Source: Thozetella sp. PMI_491 (taxonomy: Eukaryota > Ascomycota > Sordariomycetes > Chaetosphaeriales > Chaetosphaeriaceae). From it: 64,000 nucleotides of DNA. The notes beneath the pieces are model-generated. The model did no database searches and was not told where the DNA came from. It was given only the letters and a program-made list of their open reading frames with translations. This document shows positions 1 through 11,417 of the stretch, in pieces. A program made the position numbers and the translations under genes. Numbering within the stretch: position 1 is the first letter of the stretch; each line of letters opens with the position of its first letter. The stretch is taken from assembly GCA_021432635.1 (NCBI GenBank), contig MU270022.1:62001-126000 (forward strand), read 5' to 3'.

Positions 1-525
1 TGATGTAGCGGAAGTCGATGCAGTTGACGAACTCCTCAGGGCTCATCTCAGCCACGATCCTCCAAACTGGCTTGCCCAGGACCTTGGCCCAGAGGTCCCA
101 GATGGCGTTGACGACTGCGCCCAGAGCCAGGTGGATGACGCCCTTCTCCGGGCCAATCCACCGCAGCTGGCTGTCGTTGACCAGGTGTCGCCACGTCTTG
201 CCCCAATTCGCCGTGAGGGACGAGAGGGTCCTGCCCTTGATGCGGTCGGCGACGTGGTTGATGGCGGCACAGACAATGTCGTTGCCACGGCCGATGGTGA
301 AGGTCTGGCGGGGCGTCAATGGCACAATTCCTTATGAGCAGGACGAGGAGAGAGAGTAGGGGGGCTCACCATTCCATGGCCGGTGAAATCCGAGTCGGTC
401 TGGAGAATGCAATAGGCCGAGGAGTAGTCGCCCGCCGCGTTCATGGCGTCCGAGCCGGTCTTGTCGAGCGAGGTCGGGAAGCGCACATCGCGCGTGGACC
501 AGCCGGTGATGGTAATCTCGGGCAT
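1..525 (-). CDS. lgd1: L-galactonate dehydratase (enolase superfamily), 5' part, cut by window edge
   Basis: This is the N-terminal part of a mandelate racemase/enolase-superfamily dehydratase. The fungal family converts L-galactonate to 2-keto-3-deoxy-L-galactonate in cytosolic D-galacturonate (pectin) catabolism. Exon 1 is 525-370 and begins MPEITITGW, followed by RDVRFPTSLDKTGSDAMNA. An intron at 369-305 (65 bp, GTGAGC...CAG) follows GHGM. Exon 2 runs from 304 past the left edge and reads TFTIGRGND, then NDSQLRWIGPEKGVIHLALG and NCIDFRY. The match in order and spacing to fungal LGD1/GaaB is very close. About 150 residues are visible of a family near 450, so the metal-binding and catalytic residues of the barrel lie outside the window. 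A TATA-like element sits about 155 bp upstream. The closely related L-fuconate dehydratases are the alternative, but the fungal-type N terminus favours L-galactonate. Confidence 0.9.
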
Positions 526-680
526 GGTGTCTCTCAGCGAAGGCGGTCTCACGATGGAGGGGCAATATCCTAGGAGCAAAGGGGGGCAAGGAGGCTGGAT
601 GCGATGAGCTGCGTGGGCCTACGGAAATCACGCAAAGACCGAGAAGCTTCAGCACCGGGGCAGACAGAGAGGCGCCTAGT

Positions 681-690
681 CTATATAACC
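681..690 (-). promoter_or_regulatory. TATA-like element upstream of lgd1
   Basis: The minus strand reads GGTTATATAG about 155 bp upstream of the lgd1 ATG. Position and sequence fit a TATA box for that gene, but no transcript data support it. Confidence 0.3.
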
Positions 691-3085
691 TCGCCGAGGA
701 GGAAAGCACAAGCTTTTTTTGAAAACCCCGAGCTTCGCCCAACCCAAGCCATGGTTCTGGACGCGCGGGGAGCTCTGCACCCCTGAGGGGCATCATGAGG
801 GGTGGTTGTGGGGTTAGACCTCGATTCATGGTGCTCCATTTGGGGAATGCTTGCTCGTGATTGATGGATAAATCATGGTTAGTTAGGCCGGCACCGGCGA
901 AGTGGGAGCCGCATCGTGGGGGATCGGTTCGCGCCGTCTATTGCCAACAGTGCTCCATCACCACTATTCTCCGACGGATCTGGAGCGCCTCTCGGTCGCC
1001 CCTCGGAAATGAAAACAAGAGGTCCGGGTCGATATCTTGGGTGTCGGGACCTCGTGGCATGCCTCCAGCTTTGGCTACATTGGTTCAAGGAACCCAGCCG
1101 GCGCGAGGCGGCGCTGGTCTTGTGAGTTGGTCTTGCGAGCTGGGCACCAAATCCAAGTCTCTTTCAGTCGCCCTTGGTAGGATCTAAGAAGTTCGTGGTA
1201 CTGTGGTGCTAAGGAAATATCCACTGAAAAAATAAAAAAAAAAATAAAAATTCCACCTGGACGACACGAGTGGGATTGTGGCAGCTGAAAGGCAAGAGGA
1301 CAGTCCTGGAAACGGAGCCTAGCCAAAACGCGCTCTGCTACTAGCGCCAGGCTTCTGTGGTCACTTGACAACCCCAGCCTTTGCTCTTTGCATGCTGCAG
1401 TTAGGTGCCATTCCTTGGGTGATTCCCTTCGGCCGCCGTGATTCCAACTGCCATGTTTTAGCAGCTTGGATTGTAGTGTGGCATTCTGCATGCGTAGTTG
1501 GCACACGGTCCAAATTCAACTCGTACGGAATAGACGGAAGAGTTACTCCCACGGATTTGGTACATGGGGATGAGCCCTTCGTATCGCTGACCCTTACTCC
1601 GTAGAGTAGTAGCCCAAGATCCCTGTAACAGGGGCGGTGGCATGATTATTTGTGTAGTCTAGGTTCTAAGTAACAGCCGGGTAACCTTCTCCGGGGCTAG
1701 GGCCACAATACTAGGGTAGGCTCAGCGCAGGTAAACTCGAATGCTGGACCTAACATTTATTCAAGAATGTATACAGCTCAGTTGGTAATTCGACTATACT
1801 CGGTAATCTAGGTACCAATCCCGCAGGTGACGATGTTTGAAAAGTCGAACTCGGGTTTGAATGACGGAACGCTCTATCTGACGAGAGGGTTTACCTGGGT
1901 CGTTCCTCGCCAGTTGGCTCGGATAATTCCACGCGAAGAACGCGTCTCGGGTGATCGCGCGGAAGAGCACACCCCTAATTATCTGAATGCCTCGTGGCCG
2001 GATAAAGCATGCTGGGTTGATACCACCAATAGTCGCGTCCCGATCGTCTTACCACCGCTCTTCTAACGCCGCCGGACCGATCGTAGCTCTCAGCCCTCTC
2101 GGGGGCTCGCAATCCAGGGGCTCCCGCCTGTCCCAGGTTTAGTGCCATGGCCGTCTGCTCAATACCAGCGCAGAGCCATGAATGGCCACGTCGGTATTTC
2201 TCGTGACGGGCAGCCAGCGCAGTGGCGATGGGGACTCTGGCGAAAAGCCGCTCCCCTTCTCAGCACGGAGTCGTGCCGCCGCCCTGCCTCGTCCGCCTCT
2301 GACATTCTGCGGCAGATTTCTCGGTGGACGCCAGCTCGTGCGACTCCAGCGGAAAACCACCAGTGTGGTGTCGAAGTTGGAGCGAAGCGAGGCTCGACTT
2401 AATCAATCCGCTCCTCCCGGCCGCGGTGCGTCGGTGGTCGGTGGTCGGGGGGTGCAGCCCAGCCTCGCCCAGACTGGAACCCCGCCATCGCCCCGCCATC
2501 GCCCACCGAGGAAAAAAAGATGGAGGCCGCTTTTTTGCACCACCCGAGTAGGCTGGAGCATGTAGGTAGGGTAGAAGGCACTTCGGGAATCGCCTCCCTC
2601 CTGCGCTTATGTGCAGAGTTTATGCATGCTAGTCTGGTCGACGGGCCGGCCTGGCCCAACGAGGTGGGAGAGCTCGCAGCCCTCTCACAGGCATCTCGCA
2701 GCCCTCCCGCAGCCCTCTTGCAGGGGCAGTGCCTGCAGGTTTCCAGCCAACCAGTCCTCCCCAGCCAAATCCTGTTTTCGTATTGGCAGGCCGTCATCAG
2801 GCCCCACGAGCAAGCTCGCATGTCCAGCTGGACTAAGAGTGCGACTATGCCTGTGCAAACGTCATCTTTCCCAAACTCTCCCAGACTCTCCCGCTCGTCT
2901 GGTTATAACGTGTATATGACCTTTTTCACCTTCACCCGAATCGCCTGTCAAGTGGTCTTCGCTTTCCCGACCGGTGTTCTTTGCGACCCTATGCTATATC
3001 GTGGGGGGCACCTGCTCTATCGCATCTATTGCATTGGCCCCTCCGTCTCTCTCGCCGCCTAAATCCGCCCTTTCTAGAATAAACA
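691..3085. other. Intergenic, no supported gene
   Basis: About 2.4 kb between the divergent lgd1 and the gene at 3086. Open frames here are short, overlap each other on both strands and carry no recognisable domain. Visible features are an A-rich tract at about 1226-1250, an ACTCCGTA motif at 1596-1603, and a pyrimidine-rich leader just before 3086. The segment at 1740-1830 is poorer in GC than its surroundings. Confidence 0.6.
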
Positions 3086-4279
3086 ATGGAACGCACCAAG
3101 GGCCGCCCATTGGCCTCCCCGCTCCTCCCGGGCAAGCCCGACGGCCCCAAGCTCAGGAGGAAGCTCCAGAAGAACGTGGGAAAGAGCCGCGGCCAGCAAG
3201 CCGCGCGGTCGAGCCTGGACGTGCCCAATGAACCAACAACACTCGACACTAAACCCGAGACCAGGCGCAAACGATCGGCTGAGAACCCGTCCCAGCCGTT
3301 GCCTCCTGACCTTAGCGACGCAAAGTGGTCAGCATATGTTCGGGCCAGTGGATATGTTTCGAACCTCAGGCCGTTGTCGCAATCTAAGCAGGCACCCAAG
3401 CCCCTCGAGTCGCCCGTCAACATAATCCCCGAGCTGTCCCACCTTGCCATCACGAACAACACGTCCGCAGGATCCTCGCCACTCTCATCCAGTGATAAGC
3501 TCTCCCCACACTCGCCTGCGTCCTCGACATCAACTATGAGACGCCTCCGCGCCAAGACGCCCGTGTTTGCTATCGGCCAGCTCGAGGGGGACAGTCTAGA
3601 GCGGCCTCAGAACGCCCTGGGCTCGGACAAGAGGTCAAGCGCCGAGATACTGGCGGAGCAGTACCGCGCCTTACTCCAGTCCCGAAACTCGGTATTCGCC
3701 GACACGCTCCCCGAGCCACTCCCCTCTCGGCAAGATGAAGGGCCCAAAACAGCCGGGGCAAAGCGCCAGAGCACTGGGACCTCAGGCGAGGATGATCTCC
3801 ATGCGAGGCGCTTGTCGAACGAGCTATCGCAAGGATCGCCCACGTCGGACGACGGAACCCTCGTTTCGTTTGAAGAAGACGCCATCTACTTTAAGCCCAT
3901 TTCCTTCTCGCCGGAACCACCTCAGTCACCCCTTCGATTCCAGAGTCCGCTCGGTAGCCCGTCGCCAGCGCCAGACAACCTAAGTCTCCAGATCTGTATG
4001 GATCTCCTTCGGCGCGACTTGGCATCGTCCATTACCAGCCGGCTCAGCCAAGCCTCTCCCGAAGCTTCCGCTCTGCAAGTCTGGGTCATGATCGAGGCGT
4101 ACGAGCGATTACGAGACCAACTTACAGACACGAGACTAGGGTATGAGGAGGCGCGACAGTTAGAACAGATGTTTGGCATGTGGCTACGGACACTTTATTC
4201 GATCCACGACTCGTTAAACCATCAAGCAGGGCAGGCCGAGAGCGACTATGAAGTACTCGAGAGTGAGGAATTGGACTAG
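3086..4279 (+). CDS. Conserved-looking Ser-rich hypothetical protein (397 aa)
   Basis: This is a single-exon gene with a good start context (AACAATGG) and 397 codons. I do not recognise its function. Residues 1-60 are strongly basic (KLRRKLQKNVGKSRG), suggesting a nuclear or nucleic-acid-associated protein. Residues 60-290 are Ser/Pro-rich and probably disordered. The last 90 residues change character and look helical and folded, from LSLQICMDLLRRDLASSIT to EEARQLEQMFGMWLRTLY. This C-terminal block is the part most likely to be conserved. It lies 1.1 kb upstream of rad10 on the same strand. The clean long frame, codon pattern and a structured C terminus argue that it is real. The role is unknown. 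Confidence 0.75.
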   Translation: MERTKGRPLASPLLPGKPDGPKLRRKLQKNVGKSRGQQAARSSLDVPNEPTTLDTKPETRRKRSAENPSQPLPPDLSDAKWSAYVRASGYVSNLRPLSQSKQAPKPLESPVNIIPELSHLAITNNTSAGSSPLSSSDKLSPHSPASSTSTMRRLRAKTPVFAIGQLEGDSLERPQNALGSDKRSSAEILAEQYRALLQSRNSVFADTLPEPLPSRQDEGPKTAGAKRQSTGTSGEDDLHARRLSNELSQGSPTSDDGTLVSFEEDAIYFKPISFSPEPPQSPLRFQSPLGSPSPAPDNLSLQICMDLLRRDLASSITSRLSQASPEASALQVWVMIEAYERLRDQLTDTRLGYEEARQLEQMFGMWLRTLYSIHDSLNHQAGQAESDYEVLESEELD

Positions 4280-5376
4280 AGTCACGAGACGGTGGGCTCT
4301 CTTTTTTCCCATCTTCCTGATGTATATATGCTGTGTATGAGATCAAGACACGGGGTCAAGGCAGAGGAGGCGTCGTGTAAGGCGTTTGTCGAGGATTTGG
4401 CGACACGGTTAGTCAGGGCCGCACGGGGATACCAGGGCTCCTCTAGCCCATGTTGAGCGGTGGGAAAGGAAGGCGGCATTTCTTAGAGGCTACAGTCTAG
4501 AGTGAAATACACTCTCGCTACAAGAAAGTTCATCTCGTGAACAACACCGTCGGTCTTAGAACTTAGTGAATGCGTCTGAGCTGGCTGTTCCATGTCCTGC
4601 ACATGTTCTCCGGTTGTGTCGATGAGAGAGCGATCATCGTCCAGTTGAAGGCCTTCCCCACCTCCCGATTGTCGTCCGATTGTCAGGTACGGGTGGCGAT
4701 GATTGACGTTGGGGCAGCATGATGCAGGGCGATGACACCCAGGCCAAGCTCAGCTTGCAAAGCTTCCTGGCTTTTCGCATCTTTCGACCAGAAGGAGCTG
4801 ACAAGATACGAGCTTATGCTCCTCGGTCGTCACGCACACATCATGGAAAGAAAAGAAGCTATTGAAGCTAGCCATGCTATCATACCACCTCAAGGGTCAG
4901 GACCCCACATTGGAAGCTGTGCGATGACGCAGGGCAAGCTCGAACAGGGATTACATCAACTCTTGGCGAGGAGCTGGAAAACAAAAACGGAGCTCGGGGT
5001 TGCCAAAACTTGCTTGGGATGCCTACATTGTCGCCGCATTGGGGTGTGGCCTTGCTAGCACGGCCTAGTGTTTCGATGCGACTTCAAGCTGCTTTGAATG
5101 CTTCTTGCTAAAGTGCTAGGATGAATCTTGTCTTGTTTAACGGCCGTTGAGGGAGAATGTTCGCGTGTTCCTTGCCCCCTTCCACCCGCGCCCCGTAATG
5201 TTCTCTGGGACACCGATTCGGCGGAGGTGGGGAAGAATGCCCCACTCCGCCCTTCGGGTCAAGCTACACTGTTGCCTCACGCCTCGTCTCCTCCGGATCT
5301 CCTCTCGCACAGATGCGGCTCTACATCGCCGCATGCTGGGCTGAGCGGACCTTGGAAAGGCGCGACGCTGTGAGCC
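4280..5376. other. Intergenic, no supported gene
   Basis: About 1.1 kb between two genes on the same strand. It should contain the terminator of the first and the promoter of rad10. The longest frame (4732-5058) is not domain-like. I see no repeat or RNA gene. Confidence 0.5.
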
Positions 5377-6589
5377 ATGGATGACGAATTTGGCGCCGAT
5401 GATGACCTGCTGGCTGCCATGGCTGCAGCTGCCGCGACAGGGCCTTCACGGCCGAACCCCCCGAGTCGCGTCACGCAGCCGACGCCCCAGAAGATCCAAC
5501 AGCCGACACCGCAACGCCTTGATCGAGCACCCCCCTCGGCTGCCGCCGCGCCCAAAGTCACGCAGCCCACCCCACAGGCCCTTCCGTCCCGGTCCTCTGG
5601 CTCCTCAATCTTGGTGTCGCCGCGGCAGAAGGGGAACCCGGTGCTGGCCGCACTGCGGTCCATGCCTTGGGAATATAGCGACATCCCTGCAGACTATGTC
5701 CTCGGTCTGACAACCTGTGCGCTTTTCCTAAGGTTTGTCTCCTAATCTCGAGACGAGACGGACAGGCCTAGGCAGTCACCGAGATGCTGACTTGCTACAC
5801 TGCAGCCTCAAGTACCACCGGCTACACCCGGAGTACATCTACACGCGCATCCGGAACCTCCAAGGGAAGTACAACCTGCGCATCCTGCTCACTATGGTCG
5901 ACATCCCGAACCACGAGGATTCGCTGCGTGAGCTGTCCAAGACATCCTTGATCAACAACGTGACTGTCATTCTGTGCTGGTCGGCGGCCGAGGCGGCGCG
6001 CTACCTCGAGCTGTACAAGTCGTACGAGCATGCCAACTTCTCGGCCATCCAGGGCCACCAGGCGACCGGCTACGCCGAGAAGCTGGTCGAATTCGTCACG
6101 GTCCCTAGGAGTGTTAACAAGACCGATGCCGTGGGGCTGGTCAGCATGTTCGGTAGTCTCAAGAACGCCATCAACGCGGATCCAGAGCAGATCGGCATCA
6201 TCAGCGGTTGGGGAGAGAAGAAGGTCAAGAAGTGGACCAACGTGGTTGAGGAGCCGTTCCGCGTCAAGAAGGCCGGAAAGAGGCGAGCTGGGGGGCAGAG
6301 TAGCGGGGATGAGGGCTCTAGGGGCCGGGCTGGAGTGCTGGACGAAGCCGTGCCCATAGGAAGCACCCCCAAGGACCCCGTGCGTCCTCGACCAGGCCAG
6401 AGCGGAGTAACTCAAGACGATGAGGAGGCAATGCTTGCGTCAGCCATTGAACAATCGAAGAAGACAGCAGGAGAGGAGGCGGCCCGACGCGGGGGAGCAT
6501 CTCAGCGGGAGCGCCTACCTCCTCGGACAGAGGAGAAGCTGGCGGACGGTGTGGCCGCGGCGCTGGCCAAGCTACGAGAAAACGGATAG
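5377..6589 (+). CDS. rad10: Rad10/ERCC1/Swi10 DNA repair nuclease subunit
   Basis: This is the non-catalytic partner of the XPF/Rad1 structure-specific nuclease, which makes the 5' incision in nucleotide excision repair and acts in single-strand annealing and crosslink repair. Exons are 5377-5732 and 5806-6589, giving 379 aa. The intron (5733-5805) has an unusual GTTTGT donor, a CTGAC branch and a CTGCAG acceptor. Splicing restores the family block [20 protein letters not shown]. The central domain continues with HPEYIYTRI, then [19 protein letters not shown] helix-hairpin-helix region follows (residues about 215-255, with [16 protein letters not shown] and [14 protein letters not shown]). 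The N terminus has three QPTPQ repeats within residues 30-70. The C-terminal 100 residues are charged and poorly conserved. The start context (GCCATGG) is strong. Confidence 0.95.
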
Positions 6590-8966
6590 AGACACCCTCT
6601 ACGTGCACCACAGACACCTCGCAGCGCTAGCAAGCAATTTCGTTACATATGCGGTCCGAAACTGCGTACGGTGGAGCTGCATAGTCGAACGCCAGAATCG
6701 GTGGAAAAAAAGTCTTGCATGCGCTTCATCAGCGTATCCCTAGGCCACGCCGCGACACTAGCAAGAAGCAGTACTAGCAAATGCGAGACAGGTCGCAGTA
6801 GGAGTCAGAAGCCTGTAGCTATCTGCAGCCGAACTCAAGCCCCGGGGACATGTGGTATCCGCGGAAGCTCTAGACCTCCTTTTGTTCTGGTCATGTTGCC
6901 AGCAGAAACTCGTTACATAGCGGAGAACAAGCAACATGCTATGCCGTGTAGCATCAGTACGAGGGCTAGAAAATGCCCACGAGGACTGTTTAGGAAGCTC
7001 CTGGCTCGGTTCTGCACTGTAGAGTGCAGAGCGCTGTTGGCTAGGTGGAGACAGACACTTGGGGGAGCACACCACGGCCCATTAATGTAATTGGGACAAG
7101 GGAGGTGGAAGAGGTAGATGCAGCGGCACAGTGGCACACCCACTTCCGAGGCATCCATCCACCGTGCTACCCCAGTCCGGCACCTAGCGAAAATCACCGG
7201 GGCCCGGGAGAGGCGTCGATGGCATACACGACCCTCCCCGCAAAAGTTCTTGTGACGGCTCCAATCTTCTGTCCCTATCCTTGTGATCCAGCTGCAGTCA
7301 TGGTGGGGAGCCATCCGTGAACCCCAGGATCTAAAGTTTCTCAACTCTACTCCGTACTGTATTGTACATGGTAAGATGAGGGGGTCGGCCGGTACTGTCC
7401 GGTACTGTCCGGTACGGCCTGGTACAGTGATCGCCTGTCCATCCCAATCCCCCATCCCATCTTCGCGCCGCCGTGTCTTATCAAAAAAGAGAATCCCCAT
7501 TTGATCAATATCCGACGAGGACCCCGTGGCCCGGACCTTGTTCACCCGGCCGGGATCCCGACTTTATCCTTTGATATATCCCCTTTTATGCGTGTTGGCA
7601 ATCGGCCGCGCTCCGCCACAACGGGCAGCTCCCGTCACTTGGAGGTAGGACAGAGAGCTAATGCGTGCTCAGCTAGAGCCCTTCGTTTGGCCTGTCGCTT
7701 CTCTTCTCGATAATTCTCTTTCCTGAACCGTCAGCGACCAGGGCGCCTTGGAGATGACAATGCAACTCGAGCATTTCGACCTTCGGGCCGTTTCCTGCGC
7801 CGTCGTCTATGGAACTGCTACCTTCTCCTCATTTTCGACGGTGAGCGAATGGCAGCCTCCATAACACACTGCTTGATTCCACCCCCCGGCCCCTCTTCCC
7901 GAGTGGAGAGGGAAAGGTTGGCAAAGAGAGGGAGACAAAAAAAAAAGCAAGAATGGGCTCATATGATATGTGCGGTGTATGCCGCAGAAGGGCTTCCAAG
8001 CATTCCGGGTTATTTAGCATCTATGCAGGAGCCCCGGGTGCCGTTCTCAACTGAGCGATACATTATGGTGCAACCTCCTGAGAGCCGCTGATTGCTCCGC
8101 AGTAAACAGATGGCCGCTTGACCACCCTTTCGACTCGGGGATCTTTCCACACCACTTCCGGGCTGCCTGCGTGGTTACGATGAGCGCGTCACAAGCTCCA
8201 CCCCCCAGGTGCTCCCCCCAGGTGGCCATCCCAGCATTGCGCCTGGGGACTCACGCGGTTGCAGCACCGATCGCCAGTCTGACCCAGGCAGGCGCGTCGG
8301 TCAATCCCACGGCGGGGGCGAGACTCGGTTTGTCGGTCTGCCCAGACGGCAGAAGGACCCAAGTCCTGAGCCTCGAGCGCCCCTAGGCGCGGTTTTACTT
8401 CCGGCTCTTTTAGGCAGGTCTCCAGGGGTGCTGCCCAATCGTCCTGTCCCCCGCCTCAGCATCCCCCCCCTGCAGGTGAGCCTCCCAGGCTCACACTGCC
8501 CCCGCAAAGGTACATAGTATGGAGAAGCGTCGCTCAAGGATCGGCACCTGGGTCCATCGCAAGCGGCTTTGCGCATCCTGAAAGCTTAGAGAGCCTGTTT
8601 TTAGGTCTTCCTTCTACACCCCTGTCTCCTCAAGCCAGCCAGAAACAAATTACCAGTGTTTTTCGCTTCGGGATATGCCACTAACACCCACCCTCCCTCA
8701 ACTGCTACCCTTGCCTGGTTACGTCGGAGGCAATGTTACGTAGAGTACTCTTGTCTCGTACTGCCATGGAGGCACAATAGCAACAAGGCTCCGAGGTGAC
8801 GGGAAGCAAAAGCATTGCTGCCCATGCGGTCCCCGACACCTGCATGCGCCGCAGGCACCACTCTTTTGTGCCTCGCCCATGCGGGCGGAGGTCATTATGC
8901 AACATCCTGTTAATATAGCCTTTCCCTATCCCGGGTTTTGGTCTCCTGCCTGGCCGCCCTCCGGAG
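6590..8966. other. Intergenic, no supported gene
   Basis: About 2.4 kb upstream of the GH47 gene. Frames of up to 210 codons on the minus strand overlap one another and have no domain. Contents include a 10-bp direct repeat at 7391-7425, an ACTCCGTA motif at 7349-7356, and two copies of CCCCCCAGGTG at 8201-8224. The rest looks like unique promoter and terminator sequence. Confidence 0.5.
7391..7425. repeat. 10-bp tandem repeat (GGTACTGTCC unit)
   Basis: Units begin GGTACTGTCC, GGTACTGTCC, GGTACGGCCT, then GGTAC. The first two are identical and the others are degenerate. The repeat lies in intergenic DNA. Confidence 0.7.
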
Positions 8967-8975
8967 TATAATATA
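8967..8975 (+). promoter_or_regulatory. TATA box candidate for the GH47 gene
   Basis: TATAATATA lies about 180 bp upstream of the ATG at 9146. It is followed by a CT-rich stretch (about 8990-9090) typical of fungal transcription start regions. Confidence 0.5.
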
Positions 8976-9145
8976 CAAGAACAGCCAGCCTCCTTCGCTC
9001 TCCCGCACCTCTGTGGTCTTGCTCTTTCCTCTCCCCTTCCCGGTGCACCCTCCCACCCTATCCATTCCCTGTTCCTTCGTTCGGCCCTTGTTGCTTTCTA
9101 GTTCCGGCTGAGCAAAGGCGGGTCTGAAGCGGTGATACCTTAATC

Positions 9146-11052
9146 ATGTATTTCCTCTCTACCGGCGCCCTCGCCGCCCTCAGCCTTGCCTCGCAGGCTG
9201 CGGCCAGCCCTTACCCGGCGAGGCCCGGCAGCAGTGCTCACGCTGCCCGGGACCGCACCTACATCTCCCACCCGGATAGGGCCGCAGCAGTAAAGCAGAC
9301 GTTCCAGATCTCCTGGGATGGCTACTACAAATATGCTTTCCCCCACGACTCTCTTCGACCCCAGACGAACGAGTGGTCCGACGACAGGTAGGTTACGCTT
9401 CCCGGAGGGAAAAAAAAAGTTACCTCAAGGGTTCCTTAAGGGCAACATTGGCTAAACTAAGCTTCGTCACTCAGGAACGGATGGGGCGCGAGTGCCGTGG
9501 ATGCTTTCAGCACGGCCCTCGTGATGCGGAACTGGGATGTCGTAGACACGATTCTCTCCTACGTGCCGACGATTGACTTTGACCACTCCAAGGGTGACAT
9601 CTCACTCTTTGAGACCACGATCCGCTACCTCGGTGGCCTCGTGTCGGGTGAGTATTGTCTATTCTTGCGGATAGGGGAACAAAGCGCCGGTCGCCATGCG
9701 GTGCAATGCCGGAAGGCGGCTAACCATGTGTGCAGCGTATGATCTCTTAACCGGCCCGCTGAAGTGTCATCTAAACGATACGAGCCGGGCGGAGAGTGTA
9801 CTGGAACAGGCGAAGAAGCTGGCCGACAACCTCAAGGTCGCCTTCGACACGCCCAGCGGCGTGCCGGACAACACGGTGCAATTCGACCCGCCCCGCAAGG
9901 GCGGATCGACCACCAACGGTATTGCGACCATCGGCACGCTGGTCCTCGAGTGGACGCGCCTCAGCGACCTCACAGGCAACCCCGAGTATGGGAACATAGT
10001 GCAGAAGGCCGAGAGTTACCTGCTGAGCCCCACGCCCGCCATTGGTGAGCCCTGGCCCGGTCTCATCGGCACCAACGTCAACATCACCAATGGCCAGTTC
10101 CTCGACGGCGATGGTGGCTGGGTCGGTGGTGATGACAGCTTCTATGAGTACCTGATCAAGATGTACCTCTACGACCCCAAGCGGTTTGAGAAATACGGCG
10201 ATCGATGGATCACGGCTGCCGACTCGACCATGGAGCACCTCGCATCGCACCCAAGCACGCGCCCCGAGCTGACCTTCTTGGCCATGTACAGTGGAACGAC
10301 GCCGCAGTTCATCTCCGAGCACTGTAAGTCTTTCTGATGGACAGTCCATCTGGGCTCCACCAGCAACGCAGCTTGCACGCTAACACAACTGCCTCAGTGG
10401 CCTGCTTCGATGGTGGCAGCTTCATCCTGGGTGGCCTCACCCTGGACGACCAAAAGTACATCGACTTTGGTCTGGAGCTGGTGGAGGGCTGCCACGCGAC
10501 GTACACTTCGACTGCAACGGGCATCGGCCCAGAGGTCTTCCAGTGGCAGGACGCCAACACGCCGGTCAACGCCAGCAACAACGCCGGCCCCCCGGCCTCG
10601 CAGGCCGACTTTTACAAGAGCGCAGGTTTCTGGATCACCGCCTCGAGCTATGTTCTGCGTCCCGAGGTTATTGAGAGCTACTACTACGCCTATCGGGCGA
10701 CGGGTGACCCGAAGTACCAGGAGTGGGCATGGGACGCGTATCTGGCTATCAACAAGACCACCCATGTCGGCAGCGGCTACTCGAGCATCAATGACGTGAA
10801 CAAGGCCGACGGCGGCGGCTTCTCCAACTTCCAGGAGAGCTTCTGGTTTGCCGAGGTGCTGAAGTACTCCTACCTGATTCAAGCTGACGTACGATCCCCT
10901 CCTTACTACAATGGACACGCGGGAAGAAAACTAACACAGCCGAGCAGGAGGCCGCATGGCAGCTCAGCGCAGAGCATAATAACCAGTTCGTTCTCAACAC
11001 GGAGGCGCACCCAATCCGCCTCTTCGGCGGCCACGAGACCGTCAAAAAATGA
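9146..11052 (+). CDS. Secreted class I alpha-1,2-mannosidase (GH47)
   Basis: This is a family 47 glycoside hydrolase that trims alpha-1,2-linked mannose from N-glycans (calcium-dependent, inverting). Exons are 9146-9387, 9475-9647, 9736-10323, 10398-10888 and 10948-11052, giving 532 aa. All introns are 59-88 bp with GT...AG ends. Residues 1-20 form a signal peptide (MYFLSTGALAALSLASQAAA). Family motifs in order are SWDGYYKYAFPHDSLRP, NGWGASAVDA (formed across intron 1), FETTIRYLGGL, GGDDSFYEYLIKMYL, SEHLACFDGGS (across intron 3), RPEVIESYYYAYRATGD, ESFWFAEVLKYSYL and LNTEAHP. The last carries the calcium-binding Thr of the family. There is no transmembrane anchor beyond the signal peptide, so it resembles the secreted or lumenal Aspergillus/Penicillium enzymes rather than membrane-anchored ER forms. 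It converges with ccc1. Confidence 0.95.
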
Positions 11053-11417
11053 GAGGGACGGCAGGGCTAAGGGGAAAACTGGGCAGGAGGAGTATACATA
11101 TTAGCATAGGTTAGGCGGCATTCACTGTGCATATTCTCATGTTTTATGATCATGAATAAATTCGACACGCTACAGGCATCTTGGATGCTCCAAGTGTGGG
11201 AGAGGTTCTGCCGCCCGCCCCCTTTTAACCATCATCCCGATTAAGGGAGATATGCGACCGGTCCCGATCCCAGTACAGAGCCGAAATCATCAAAGACTCT
11301 GGTTGATATGCACAAAAAACTCCCCGCCATGCCCCCTTTTTGGTGGCTCTTTCCGATACCCTACTGAGATGAGAAGTAGGCATGAAAACATAGGAAATGA
11401 GATAGATGTACGGTCGG
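11053..11417. other. Convergent intergenic spacer
   Basis: 365 bp between the stop codons of the GH47 gene (+) and ccc1 (-). It should hold both 3' untranslated regions. AT-rich ATGATCATGAATAAAT around 11145-11160 could serve polyadenylation. No gene is seen. Confidence 0.5.

Noticed and set aside
1083-1097. GGTTCAAGGAACC resembling a tRNA T-arm
   Set aside because: It is a small palindrome. No acceptor stem or anticodon arm lies on either side.
1767-1830. tRNA-like string CAGCTCAGTTGGTA
   Set aside because: It resembles a tRNA D-loop, but the D-stem does not pair and no anticodon arm or GGTTCGA-type T-arm follows at the right distance.
4732-5058. 108-codon frame between the hypothetical gene and rad10
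   Set aside because: No domain, no splice partner and an unremarkable start. It lies where the rad10 promoter is expected.
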